The notes under the pieces: model-generated
What the model saw: only the letters and a program-made list of their open reading frames with translations
What the model was told of the DNA's origin: nothing
Databases searched by the model: none
Shown: piece after piece, positions 52,124 to 60,786 of the stretch
How the letters are laid out: each line of letters starts with the position of its first letter
Numbering within the stretch: the stretch's first letter is position 1
Assembly: GCA_022843825.1 (NCBI GenBank)
Contig: JALHMX010000005.1
Span: forward strand, 1 to 64,000
DNA from: Pseudobdellovibrionaceae bacterium
GTDB taxonomy: Bacteria > Bdellovibrionota > Bdellovibrionia > Bdellovibrionales > Bdellovibrionaceae
Reading direction: 5' to 3'
Length of the DNA: 64,000 nucleotides
Position numbers and translations under genes: made by a program

Positions 52124-52450
52124 ATGATAGATATTTCTCCGGCAGCAGCCACTAAACTAAAAAGCCTTAAACAAGAGGAGTCTCAGCCCGATACGGCGGT
52201 TCTTCGCGTGGAAGTTAAAAAAGGTGGATGCTCTGGTCTTTCTTATAAGATGAATTTTGATAAAACCCCTCAAGAGGGCGATCAAGTCTTTGAATCCAAT
52301 GGAGAAAAAATTATCGTGGATGGCCAAAGTCTTCTGTATATTATCGGAATGACTCTGGATTATTCGGGTGGCCTTAATGGAAAAGGATTTGTTTTCTCTA
52401 ACCCCAATGCCACTAAAAACTGTGGTTGTGGTTCAAGTTTTAACGTCTAA
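52124..52450 (+). CDS. Iron-sulfur cluster carrier protein, IscA/ErpA family
   Basis: A-type carrier that receives and delivers Fe-S clusters. The three conserved cysteines are in GGCSGLSY and in NCGCGSSF (CxC). The start was set at the ATG at 52124 (MIDISPAAATKLK), the family N-terminus. An upstream frame at 52109 would read through the TATAAT. There is no ribosome site, which fits a leaderless mRNA. It probably supports the Fe-S proteins nearby, such as aconitase and the ferredoxin. Confidence 0.92.
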   Translation: MIDISPAAATKLKSLKQEESQPDTAVLRVEVKKGGCSGLSYKMNFDKTPQEGDQVFESNGEKIIVDGQSLLYIIGMTLDYSGGLNGKGFVFSNPNATKNCGCGSSFNV

Positions 52451-52592
52451 TTGATCTGGTTTTAAATATACGCTTTACCTTGTTTGTAAACCTATAAAAA
52501 TTACCTTTTAATCGATAAGCCTTTACTTTAATCAGACCAACTGAGAATTTAGCTTTTTAAACGGCGCGTAATACCGTCAGAAATGAGATATT

Positions 52593-54401
52593 GTGAACAC
52601 TGCAACTCCTGAAACACCTGTGACTGCTCCAGTAGAGAATTTAGAACCTATCACTTCACCAATGGCTGAACCAGAAATGCCAATTAATGACTTTGAAGAG
52701 TTTGGTCTTTCTCCAGAAACTTTTAAGTCAGTCAGCAAAATGAAATACACGACGGCCACAGCTATTCAAAAAGCCTGTATTCCGTACTTAATGGATAATG
52801 TATCTGATATTATAGCTTTGGCTAAAACCGGAACTGGTAAAACAGCGGCTTTTGGTATCCCTTTAATCGAAAAAATGGACGCCGATGGCGGGCTTCAGGG
52901 CTTAATACTTTGCCCTACCCGTGAGTTAGCTCAACAGGTGGCTTTAAACATTAAAAACATGGGAGAGCAAAAAGGAATTCGCGTAGCCACTATTCTTGGC
53001 GGTGAATCCTATGATAAACAATTGCGAGCGCTGCGAGCTAACCCGCATGTCATCGTAAGTACTCCAGGACGACTTATTGATCTTATCGAACAAAAAATTA
53101 TTAAATTGGAAACTGTAAGATATTTTATTCTCGACGAAGCTGATGAAATGCTTTCTTTTGGCTTCCAAGATGCTTTAGAGCAAATTTGGAAGTCCTTAGA
53201 TGAAAAAGCCGGAGGAAAATCTAAAGTTGAAGACAAAACTTTTAATACTTGGTTGTTTTCTGCAACGATGTCTGAAAGCATCCGAAAGCTAGCAAAAAAA
53301 TACTTACACACTCCGTATGAAGTTAAATTAAATACTAAAATGGAAAAAATCAAAGTGGAGTCTTTCGCCGCTGTGATTTTTGAAGAGGACAAGGTTGACG
53401 CTTTGTCTTTACTTATTAAAAATGAACCTGAGTTTTATGGGATTATTTTCGCCACAACGAAAAAACAAGTGGCCGAGTTAGAGTTATGCTTAAGAAATCT
53501 TGGCTTAGACGTGGACAGCCTTCATGGCGATAAAGTTCAAGCTGAAAGAACACGAACAATTAATCGCATGAAAGCGAAACACACTAAGATATTAGTGGCT
53601 ACTGACGTAGCGGCACGTGGATTAGATATTCAAGATTTGACTCATGTTGTGAACTTTGAAATTCCTTGGGATGTAGAAACTTACACTCACCGTATTGGCC
53701 GAACGGCCCGCGCCGGTAAAGGTGGAATCGTTTGGACTATGGTTAAACCTAAAGAAAGTCCTTCACTACGTCGTTTTGAGCGCGCTTTAGATTTTGAATT
53801 TAAAAAATTAATCATCCCTACGGTTGAAGATGTTCAAGTGTTTCAAAAAGTAAAATCATTAAAAGATATTGCTGCGCGACCTTTCCGTGAATCTGAATTT
53901 GTTAAATTTGAAAAAGCTATCGCTAAAATGGACGATGAATCCATCCAAGCTTTATCTTTAGAAACGCGCCAATGGTTAGCACGAGCTTTCCAATATTTCG
54001 GACAATCTGAAGAGTTACACATGAAACAACCTCGTGCTTTAGAGTTAAGAAAAAGCAGTGATTTTGATTCTCGTGGACCTCGTCGTGATGACCGCGGTGG
54101 GTACTCGAACGACCGACCGCGCAGCGGAGGCTATTCATCTCGTGGCGGTAGCCGTGATGGCGGTGGTTATGCGCCTCGTGGTGGCGATCGTCGTCCGGTC
54201 CCAAGCCGTGACAGCAGAGATGCTGACCGTGATGGTGCTCGAAGCACCAGTGGCAGTGGTGATCGCTGGAATCGCAATGATCGCGGTCTCGGCGCTCGAA
54301 GTAGTGATCGTAGCAGTGCAAGTAGTAGTCCCCGTCGCCCAGCTGCTGCGGCTGCCCCTCGCTCTAAGTCGCCCTTCCGTCGCGCAAGTCGCGAAGGTTA
54401 G
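52593..54401 (+). CDS. DEAD-box RNA helicase with RG-rich tail
   Basis: ATP-dependent RNA helicase of about 602 residues. The Q-motif region, motif I (AKTGTGKT, 77-84), Ia (PTRELAQQ), II (LDEADEM), III (SAT), V (ATDVAARGLD) and VI (HRIGRTARAG) are all intact. After the core (about residue 480) comes a long low-complexity tail rich in Arg, Gly, Ser and Asp with RGG-like motifs. It is typical of RNA-binding tails of CsdA/DeaD or RhlE-like helicases. The start is GTG. It probably acts in ribosome assembly or RNA turnover. Confidence 0.93.
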   Translation: MNTATPETPVTAPVENLEPITSPMAEPEMPINDFEEFGLSPETFKSVSKMKYTTATAIQKACIPYLMDNVSDIIALAKTGTGKTAAFGIPLIEKMDADGGLQGLILCPTRELAQQVALNIKNMGEQKGIRVATILGGESYDKQLRALRANPHVIVSTPGRLIDLIEQKIIKLETVRYFILDEADEMLSFGFQDALEQIWKSLDEKAGGKSKVEDKTFNTWLFSATMSESIRKLAKKYLHTPYEVKLNTKMEKIKVESFAAVIFEEDKVDALSLLIKNEPEFYGIIFATTKKQVAELELCLRNLGLDVDSLHGDKVQAERTRTINRMKAKHTKILVATDVAARGLDIQDLTHVVNFEIPWDVETYTHRIGRTARAGKGGIVWTMVKPKESPSLRRFERALDFEFKKLIIPTVEDVQVFQKVKSLKDIAARPFRESEFVKFEKAIAKMDDESIQALSLETRQWLARAFQYFGQSEELHMKQPRALELRKSSDFDSRGPRRDDRGGYSNDRPRSGGYSSRGGSRDGGGYAPRGGDRRPVPSRDSRDADRDGARSTSGSGDRWNRNDRGLGARSSDRSSASSSPRRPAAAAAPRSKSPFRRASREG

Positions 54402-54414
54402 TTTATAAATATTT

Positions 54415-54930
54415 ATGTCAGAACAAAGCTTATGCGTAACCTGCCAAAAAAGCAACGCTCCACTTGAATGTGGAGTTTGCAAGTCGGCTGTTTGTAAAAA
54501 CTGTGCGGATTTTTTGGCAGAAGATGCTTTTCAGTATATCGATGAGCGACCTGTCATTTTGAATGGCCTGGTATATTGTCAAAGTTGCTACCTCAGCGCT
54601 ATCGCTCCCGAAATTGAAAACTATAATCAAATACTAGCTCAAGCTGAAGATGTGCGGATTTTTGATCGATCGCAAACTAAAGAGACGCGCCTTATGAAGC
54701 GTAATGAAAAGCCATTGCAAGTCAAAAACTGTTTGGATCCTCAAGAGGCCACGATGAAGCTGGCCTACTTAGCTGCGTTGAAAAATTTTAACGCTATCAT
54801 CGACGTGGACATCAAAACGACTAAAATACGCGATGGTAGTTATCAAACATCTGAGTGCTCAGGTATAGGCTTTCCGACAAATATTTCTAACACTAAAATT
54901 GAACGCGACCGCAAAGTTCGTGGAAATTAA
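54415..54930 (+). CDS. Zinc-finger-like hypothetical protein
   Basis: The 171-residue product has an N-terminal cysteine cluster (CVTC, CGVC, CKNC, CQSC across about 7-60) that should bind two zinc ions, similar to treble-clef or FYVE-like fingers. The C-terminal part (KLAYLAALKNFNAIIDVDIKTTK) resembles the YbjQ/heavy-metal-binding fold, but only weakly. The ATG lies 13 bases after the helicase stop and has no clear ribosome site. It is probably co-transcribed with the helicase. Confidence 0.6.
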   Translation: MSEQSLCVTCQKSNAPLECGVCKSAVCKNCADFLAEDAFQYIDERPVILNGLVYCQSCYLSAIAPEIENYNQILAQAEDVRIFDRSQTKETRLMKRNEKPLQVKNCLDPQEATMKLAYLAALKNFNAIIDVDIKTTKIRDGSYQTSECSGIGFPTNISNTKIERDRKVRGN

Positions 54931-54942
54931 TTTAATAAAATT

Positions 54943-55341
54943 TTATTTCTTATCTTTTTGTGAATCATTAAGAATAAACGTGTCTTGCTTGGCGTGTATA
55001 TCTTTTTGATCAGCCGTTCTAACGCCTTTGATTTTCTTTTGAGTATTAGTTTTACCCATCTGCTCAGTTAAATCCACCGTAACACTTCCATAGCAGTGGA
55101 CTTGGCAACTTAAGCGTCTGCCATCGATAAAATAACTTGTCCCAATTAAATTCAGCTCTTCTTTTCCTGGGACTGGGATATTTGACGTGCCCTCAATGAT
55201 TTTCACGCGACATTCAGCGCAGGAAGGCTTTCCGTTACAAATAGATTTAATATCAATCTGATTTTCATGAGCAATCTGCATCAAACTTTTTTCTGGATTC
55301 CCGTCAACTTCAATATTTTGGGGCATAAATTTAATTTTCAT
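54943..55341 (-). CDS. 2Fe-2S ferredoxin
   Basis: Plant-type [2Fe-2S] ferredoxin of 132 residues. The cluster loop [10 protein letters not shown] gives C35, C41 and C44, and the fourth ligand is C79 or C83 (SCQVHC). A basic, lysine-rich tail (about 98-132) follows. Its ATG overlaps the tyrS stop codon (ATGA), so it is translationally coupled to tyrS, which is unusual company. The partner redox enzyme is unknown. Confidence 0.9.
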   Translation of the reverse strand: MKIKFMPQNIEVDGNPEKSLMQIAHENQIDIKSICNGKPSCAECRVKIIEGTSNIPVPGKEELNLIGTSYFIDGRRLSCQVHCYGSVTVDLTEQMGKTNTQKKIKGVRTADQKDIHAKQDTFILNDSQKDKK

Positions 55342-56543
55342 GGTTTCGCCTTAATTCTAAAAAATTTTTTCTTGCCCGCTTTAAGTATGACTTCTTCTCC
55401 AACTTTAAGTTGAATAATCATTTTAGGGTCACTTACTTTTTGCTGATTAAGACTGACTCCGCCACCGGAGACCAGCCTTTGAGCTTCTCCATTGGATTGA
55501 CTACTTTGTGTTTTGACCAGTAACTGCACGATGGTCAGTGGCTGATTTGTCTCAACTAAAAAATCATCGATCTGATCAGGAAGACCTTTGTCTACGAATA
55601 TGCGATTAAATTCGTCTTCAGCCGCTTGAGCAGCCGCAGCTGAATGAAATCGAGTCACTAAAAATTTTGCTAATTGCACTTTGACCTCGCGGGGATGTTT
55701 AGTCTTTAAGACTGCAATATCTGAAGGCTTCATGTCTGTTAACAATTCATAGTATCTAAACATTAACTCATCCGACACCCGCATAGTTTTACCAAACATA
55801 TCCTTCGGTGATTCGTTTACGCCAATATAGTTATCCAAAGATTTAGACATCTTATTAACGCCGTCTAAGCCCTCAAGAATCGGCATAGTCAAAATACATT
55901 GCGGAGCTTGGCCATAGTGAGATTGTAAATCACGACCGACCAGTAAATTAAATTTTTGATCAGTTCCACCCAGCTCTAAATCCGATTTTAAAGCAACTGA
56001 ATCGTAACCTTGGCAAAGGGGATACAAAAATTCATGAATAGATATAGGAATTCCCGCTTTGTAGCGATTAGTGAAATCATCACGTTCCAGCATGCGGGCC
56101 ACCGTGTACTGAGCCGCTAGCTTTATAAAATCAATTGAAGAAAACTTTAATAGCCACTCGGAATTGTAAACAATCTGAGTTTTATTTGGATCTAATATCT
56201 TAAAAATTTGATCTGAATATGTTTTAGCATTTTGATTTATTTCTTCCCGAGTCAAAATCGGACGTGTCGTGTTTTTTCCTGTAGGATCGCCGATGAGCGC
56301 GGTAAAATCCCCAATTAAAAATTGAATATGATGCCCCAAATCTTGTAACACTTTTAATTTGTTGATCACTACAGTGTGACCGATATGAATATCGGGACGA
56401 TTTGGATCTGCACCCAATTTTATGTTTAAGGGCTTTTTATTATCGAAACTTTTTTGAAGTTTCTTAAGCATGTCACTTTCGGAAATAAAATCCACCGTGC
56501 CATGTTTAATAATTTCAAGCTGTTCTTGAGGAGCCAAAAACAT
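55338..56543 (-). CDS. tyrS: Tyrosyl-tRNA synthetase (TyrZ-like)
   Basis: Class I aminoacyl-tRNA synthetase charging tRNA-Tyr. HIGH is at 53-56 (in PDIHIGHT) and KMSKS at 231-235 ([10 protein letters not shown]). The tyrosine-binding segment is [22 protein letters not shown]. The C-terminal S4-like domain ([26 protein letters not shown]) is present. The length (401) and motif spacing fit the TyrZ branch. It lies one base downstream of the rny stop codon and is followed by the ferredoxin. Confidence 0.96.
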   Translation of the reverse strand: MFLAPQEQLEIIKHGTVDFISESDMLKKLQKSFDNKKPLNIKLGADPNRPDIHIGHTVVINKLKVLQDLGHHIQFLIGDFTALIGDPTGKNTTRPILTREEINQNAKTYSDQIFKILDPNKTQIVYNSEWLLKFSSIDFIKLAAQYTVARMLERDDFTNRYKAGIPISIHEFLYPLCQGYDSVALKSDLELGGTDQKFNLLVGRDLQSHYGQAPQCILTMPILEGLDGVNKMSKSLDNYIGVNESPKDMFGKTMRVSDELMFRYYELLTDMKPSDIAVLKTKHPREVKVQLAKFLVTRFHSAAAAQAAEDEFNRIFVDKGLPDQIDDFLVETNQPLTIVQLLVKTQSSQSNGEAQRLVSGGGVSLNQQKVSDPKMIIQLKVGEEVILKAGKKKFFRIKAKP

Positions 56544-56544
56544 A

Positions 56545-58110
56545 CTATCGCGCCATTTCTACCGAGCGAGTCTCGCGCGTAACTGTCACCTTAACTGATC
56601 CTACATGTGGAAGCTCTCGCTCAATTTTTTTGATAATATCTCGAGCTAATACAATAGATTGATCATCAGTCACTTTAGAGCTTTCAACCAAAACACGAAT
56701 CTCGCGACCCGCTTGAACAGCTACTGATTTCACAACACCGTCGAAAGAATTTGAGATACTTTCCAAATCTTTTAACCGATTAATAAAACTGTCCATCTGA
56801 GGACGTCGAGCCCCTGGGCGAGAGTTCGATAATACATTGGCCGCATGGATGATCCACGCTAGCACTGAGCCATGCTTATCTTCATCATGATGTGCTAAAA
56901 TAGCATGACAAACCTCTTCAGACTCGCCAAACTTTTTTGCTAAATCTGCCGCTACACTGGCGTGATTGCCTTCAAAAGTATGATCAGCTGCTAAACCGAT
57001 GTCATGTAGGATCCCTGCGCGCTTAGCTAGTTTAACATTATAGCCTAATTCCGTCGCCAATAATGATGCGATGTAGGCGACTTCTAAAGAGTGATTCAAA
57101 GCGTTTTGCGCATGATTGTTTCGATATTTTAAAGCACCAATAAGTTTAACCAATTCATTGTGAATTCCCGAAAGACCCAGTTCAACGATAACTTTGTCTC
57201 CCTCTTCTTTCATGGATTTCTGAAGTTCGGTTTTCTGCTTCTCTACCACTTCTTCAATGCGGGCTGGATGTACGCGACCATCTTCCATCAATTTATCAAT
57301 CGTGCGCTTTGCTAGCTCACGACGAACAGGATCGAATCCTGAAATAACGATAGTCTCCGGAGTATCATCGACAATAAGATCCACCCCACACAAAGCCTCA
57401 AGAGTTCTGATATTACGCCCTTCACGACCTATAATTTTCCCCTTCATCTCATCAGAAGTTAAACTCATGACTGATACGGTTCTCTCCGAGGTGTACTCCG
57501 AAGCGAATCGTGCTAAAGCACGTGCGATCACAGCTTTAGCGCGCTTATCCGCTTCACGATGAGCTTCTTCTTCAATCTGGGTGATACGCACAGACGCTTC
57601 TTTTTTCGCCTGGTCTTCCATAACTAAAAACAATTCGCGCTTAGCTTGATCTTGCGACATGCCTGCTATGTTTTCTAATTTTTTCTGTAAGAATTGAATT
57701 TGCTCATGGGTTGATTTCTCAGCTTCCTTTAAACGATTTTCAGAAATTTGAATTTTCTCTTGTCGATCCTTAAGGCTTTGAGCAAACTTATCGTTTTCAT
57801 CCATACGATGTTTGTGCTGGTCTTCAACTTCTTTTAAGCGTCGCTCAAGCTGCGATTCCTTATTTTTCAGCTGAGATTTGTGTTTATTAATTTCAACCTC
57901 TGCATTACGGCGAGCTTTAGTTTCAAAATCTTTAGACTTCGTTTCTGAATCTCTTTTTATGCGACCTGCTTCTGATTGAGCTTTACTTATAATTTTTTGC
58001 GCCTCAGATTGTGCCGTTTTTTTCGTGTTTTGATCTTTAATTTTTTTAATGGCAAACATGGTGAATGCCCCAATAACCAAACCTATAACTGCTCCAATAA
58101 CCATTTCCAT
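56545..58110 (-). CDS. rny: Ribonuclease Y
   Basis: Membrane-anchored endoribonuclease that starts mRNA decay. It has an N-terminal membrane anchor (about 2-19), a long charged coiled coil (about 30-195), a KH domain ([14 protein letters not shown] near 233-246) and an HD domain (HDIG near 351, then AHHDE near 392). The 521-residue length matches B. subtilis Rny (520). AGGAGTC precedes the ATG. RNase Y is absent from many Gram-negative bacteria, so its presence is a taxonomic clue. Confidence 0.96.
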   Translation of the reverse strand: MEMVIGAVIGLVIGAFTMFAIKKIKDQNTKKTAQSEAQKIISKAQSEAGRIKRDSETKSKDFETKARRNAEVEINKHKSQLKNKESQLERRLKEVEDQHKHRMDENDKFAQSLKDRQEKIQISENRLKEAEKSTHEQIQFLQKKLENIAGMSQDQAKRELFLVMEDQAKKEASVRITQIEEEAHREADKRAKAVIARALARFASEYTSERTVSVMSLTSDEMKGKIIGREGRNIRTLEALCGVDLIVDDTPETIVISGFDPVRRELAKRTIDKLMEDGRVHPARIEEVVEKQKTELQKSMKEEGDKVIVELGLSGIHNELVKLIGALKYRNNHAQNALNHSLEVAYIASLLATELGYNVKLAKRAGILHDIGLAADHTFEGNHASVAADLAKKFGESEEVCHAILAHHDEDKHGSVLAWIIHAANVLSNSRPGARRPQMDSFINRLKDLESISNSFDGVVKSVAVQAGREIRVLVESSKVTDDQSIVLARDIIKKIERELPHVGSVKVTVTRETRSVEMAR

Positions 58111-58124
58111 TTTCTTGACTCCTA

Positions 58125-58628
58125 CTACGCTGCTTGCACAATTCTTTGATCTGTTATGATGGTGTTAACTTTTACGTCATGAGCTTCATACGGAAGCTCA
58201 TCATTTACCGTCAAATCAAAGGCAATACCTATTTTTAGTTTATTAAAATTTTGCAATTCTCGATCATAGTATCCACCACCGCGCCCCAAGCGAGCGCCGT
58301 TAAGATGAAAACCTAAACCGGGAATACAAATCCCATCCAGCTCTTGGACAGAATAATTTTTATTATTATTTACGAATCTAAGGCCATTTTGCTCGACTTG
58401 AACAAAACACCACTCAATTTGCGAACTTGCCTCTATCCAGTTTACTTGAGGCTCACTGGCTAAGGGCACAAAGGCTCCCCATTTTCCTGACTTACCTACA
58501 AGATACTGCTTCAAATTCTGTGTAACTTGAGCAGACATAACCTTATTGTCATGTACAGAAATAGACATGATCTGCTTCTTCAAAAGCAAACGAGACTGTT
58601 CTTTAGACTGATTTTGACTTTGTACCAA
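58125..58628 (-). CDS. 5-formyltetrahydrofolate cyclo-ligase
   Basis: Converts 5-formyl-THF to 5,10-methenyl-THF with ATP. The 167-residue product has the signature GLGFHLNGARLGRGGGYYDREL near 106-127 and the N-terminal lysine-rich helix. TTG is used as start, with GAGGT 5 bases upstream. Its position immediately after zapA mirrors the zapA-ygfA order of many Proteobacteria. The 14-base gap to rny suggests co-transcription. Confidence 0.9.
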   Translation of the reverse strand: MVQSQNQSKEQSRLLLKKQIMSISVHDNKVMSAQVTQNLKQYLVGKSGKWGAFVPLASEPQVNWIEASSQIEWCFVQVEQNGLRFVNNNKNYSVQELDGICIPGLGFHLNGARLGRGGGYYDRELQNFNKLKIGIAFDLTVNDELPYEAHDVKVNTIITDQRIVQAA

Positions 58629-58651
58629 CGGGACCTCGACAAATTAAACTT

Positions 58652-59011
58652 TTAACTCCAATTTACTTTGTCGACTTTAGAAGAATCAATTTTACTTGCT
58701 AATTTAGAAGCCTTCGCTTCAAGAATCTCAAGTTCATCATAAGCTCTTTTTTTCAAAAGAATTAGCTCTTCAGCTATATTAAGGGCAGCCAAAACAGCAG
58801 CGTTTTGGAAAGAAGCATTTTTAGTAACTTTTATCGCGTCACTGACTTTTGAGTCTACGTAATTCACCAAATTTTTTACAGTCTCTTCGTCATGAGAAGA
58901 TTTTATTTTATAAGAGACCCCGGCGATTTTAAAATCAAAAAATTTCTTCGCATCTAAAGCCCCTGTGCTTTTAACTGGCGTCGAATTATTTTTTTTGATT
59001 TCTTTGTCCAT
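58652..59011 (-). CDS. zapA: Cell division protein ZapA
   Basis: Small FtsZ-associated protein that stabilises the Z-ring. The 119-residue product has the ZapA beta-sheet head (FDFKIAGVSYKIKSSHDEETVKNLVNYVDSKV) and a C-terminal coiled coil (NAAVLAALNIAEELILLKKRAYDELEILEAKASKL). It leads the zapA-fau-rny-tyrS-fdx operon, with the promoter at 59082-59109. In enterobacteria 6S RNA lies between zapA and the cyclo-ligase. Here the gap is only 23 bases, so no 6S RNA is present there. Confidence 0.88.
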   Translation of the reverse strand: MDKEIKKNNSTPVKSTGALDAKKFFDFKIAGVSYKIKSSHDEETVKNLVNYVDSKVSDAIKVTKNASFQNAAVLAALNIAEELILLKKRAYDELEILEAKASKLASKIDSSKVDKVNWS

Positions 59012-59081
59012 GCTTTTTTGCGCTCAATCTTTATGTTGTTTATTTTCAAAAATTCTAAAGTAAACAAATACTTACACTATT

Positions 59082-59109
59082 ATTATAAAGATCAACGAGG
59101 TTTTCGCAA
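59082..59109 (-). promoter_or_regulatory. Promoter of the zapA-rny-tyrS operon
   Basis: On the minus strand TTGCGA (59109-59104) and a perfect TATAAT (59087-59082) are separated by 16 bases. The leader to the zapA ATG would be about 65 bases. Confidence 0.65.
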
Positions 59110-59247
59110 GGATTTATCCGTAAAAATTGTGCAAACCTATGACGCGGCGCTTTGGTGGCCACCTATACAATTTATATGTCAAAAACTAAGACACTATCAA
59201 TATCCATAAGTTGCTATATATTAGCACAATATTAGGAGATTTATCAT

Positions 59248-59604
59248 ATGAAAACTATTGTACTTATTTTAACGCTTACTGCAACCATCACAGCTCAAAC
59301 AGCCTTTGCGGCCAACAAATGTGATCACAAAGTGGCTCGTGACTTTCAAAGATATGCTGAATCTAGAAATCATCAGTTTTTAAGCGTCGAAGAGACGAAC
59401 CAAGACGAAGCATTTCATTACATTACTGAAAGCGATGAGCTATCACTTAAAGAACAGGATCAAGCCGTTAAAATGATCGATCGTGAAGATGTAGCCTTAT
59501 ATTTAGCGACCGATTCATATATGTCAGGAGCTGGTCAGACAATCCTTGTCGTCAACCAAAAGTCTTGCCGTACTTTAAAAAGATTTTTAGTTTACGTTGA
59601 ATAA
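59248..59604 (+). CDS. Small secreted hypothetical protein
   Basis: The 118-residue product has a signal peptide ending AFA-AN. The mature part is acidic with two cysteines (NKCDHK and KSCRTL), likely one disulfide. It has no recognised family. The strong ribosome site AGGAG is 10 bases upstream. It converges with ftsY, leaving 17 bases between. A palindrome (ACCTTAAGGT) lies just past its end and recurs near the ftsY 3' end. Confidence 0.7.
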   Translation: MKTIVLILTLTATITAQTAFAANKCDHKVARDFQRYAESRNHQFLSVEETNQDEAFHYITESDELSLKEQDQAVKMIDREDVALYLATDSYMSGAGQTILVVNQKSCRTLKRFLVYVE

Positions 59605-59621
59605 TTAAAATATCTCAGACC

Positions 59622-60782
59622 TTAAGGTAATATCGAGTTGATATACTCTTTATAATCAAACACCTTAAGGTCAGAAATTTTTTCTCCAAGGCCCACCAGT
59701 TTAATCGGCACCCCAAGATTGTCTACTACACCAATCACCACACCGCCCTTGGCTGTGCCGTCCATTTTAGTTAAAATGACTCCACTGATTTCCATGGCTT
59801 TATTAAATTCTATAGCTTGATTTAAAGCGTTCTGACCAGAATTCGCATCTAAAACGATCCAGGTATTGTGTGGCGCTTCGGGAATGGCTTTGGTCATCAC
59901 ACGCTTTACTTTTTTCAGCTCTTCCATTAGATGGCTTTGGGTGTGCAGTCGTCCCGCCGTATCCAAAATAATATAATCAAAGTTTTGCGCTTTTCCCTTG
60001 GCGACGGCATCAAAAGCCACTGCTGCGGGGTCAGTTACGCCGGCGGGCCAAAAAATATCGACCATACCACTTTCAGTGGCTTGCGTTTGGGCGCGATCGG
60101 TCCAGGTTTTAAGTTGTCCACCAGCGGCGGCACGGAAGGTGTCCCCGGCAGCCACTAATACTTTTTTATTTTTACTGGCTAAAGCGGCGGCCATTTTTCC
60201 GATGGACGTGGTTTTTCCCGCACCATTCACGCCAAGAATCATAATCACTGTCGGACCGCTTGAGGCATGTTGAATAACGTCAATCAATTCCGCTTGACCT
60301 GTTTGCGTAGAATGCGCCGGCTGCAAGATTTTAGTGATCTCAATACTTAATGCACTTTTTATTTTATCGATTTGATTTAAATCACTTTTGGATAAATCAT
60401 CTTGCACAGCAGATATTAGTTTCTGAACGGTTTTAGGACCCAGATCGCTGGTGTATAGAATTTCTTCGATTTGCTCGATGATATCTTCGGATTTATTATT
60501 TGCGGAAAAAACCTGTTTAATTCGCCCGAAAAAACTTTCTTCCGTTTTTGATAAGGCAGATTTTAAAGTGACCTCTGGTGTCGGCTCCGGTTTTTGTGCT
60601 ACAATGGGTACATCTTTTTCAGAGAGCTTCTCGCCGGTGATTATTTTTTCAGGACTTAGCTCTGAACTTTCAATTTTACTTTGAGTCTTCTTAGACTTAA
60701 AGAAAACAAAAACAGGAACCAGCAAAACAGCGGCTCCACTTAATATATAGATTAAACTAGGGTCAGCGAATAACTGTTCCAC
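59622..60782 (-). CDS. ftsY: Signal recognition particle receptor FtsY
   Basis: GTPase that docks SRP-ribosome complexes at the membrane. An N-terminal membrane segment (about 10-28) replaces the acidic A domain of E. coli FtsY. The NG domain has the P-loop GVNGAGKT (184-191), DTFRAAA, DTAGR and TKMDGTAKGG, and ends near VFDYKEYINSILP. The 386-residue length is normal for membrane-anchored FtsY. The GTG start lies 4 bases after smc, so the two are co-transcribed. Confidence 0.96.
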   Translation of the reverse strand: MEQLFADPSLIYILSGAAVLLVPVFVFFKSKKTQSKIESSELSPEKIITGEKLSEKDVPIVAQKPEPTPEVTLKSALSKTEESFFGRIKQVFSANNKSEDIIEQIEEILYTSDLGPKTVQKLISAVQDDLSKSDLNQIDKIKSALSIEITKILQPAHSTQTGQAELIDVIQHASSGPTVIMILGVNGAGKTTSIGKMAAALASKNKKVLVAAGDTFRAAAGGQLKTWTDRAQTQATESGMVDIFWPAGVTDPAAVAFDAVAKGKAQNFDYIILDTAGRLHTQSHLMEELKKVKRVMTKAIPEAPHNTWIVLDANSGQNALNQAIEFNKAMEISGVILTKMDGTAKGGVVIGVVDNLGVPIKLVGLGEKISDLKVFDYKEYINSILP

Positions 60783-60786
60783 AGGC

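Noticed and set aside
54058-54408. A plus-strand frame and two minus-strand frames over the helicase tail
   Set aside because: They arise from the repetitive Arg/Gly/Ser codons of the helicase C-terminus. Their composition is low-complexity (Val/Ala or Thr/Ala runs) with no ribosome site.
59012-59247. 6S RNA or another structured RNA upstream of zapA
   Set aside because: The stretch holds a promoter and a short GGTGGCCACC palindrome, but no long bulged rod or other recognisable RNA fold.
59617-59672. Paired ACCTTAAGGT palindromes as a terminator or operator
   Set aside because: One copy is inside ftsY coding sequence, the arms lack a T-run, and a 10-bp palindrome pair can occur by chance.
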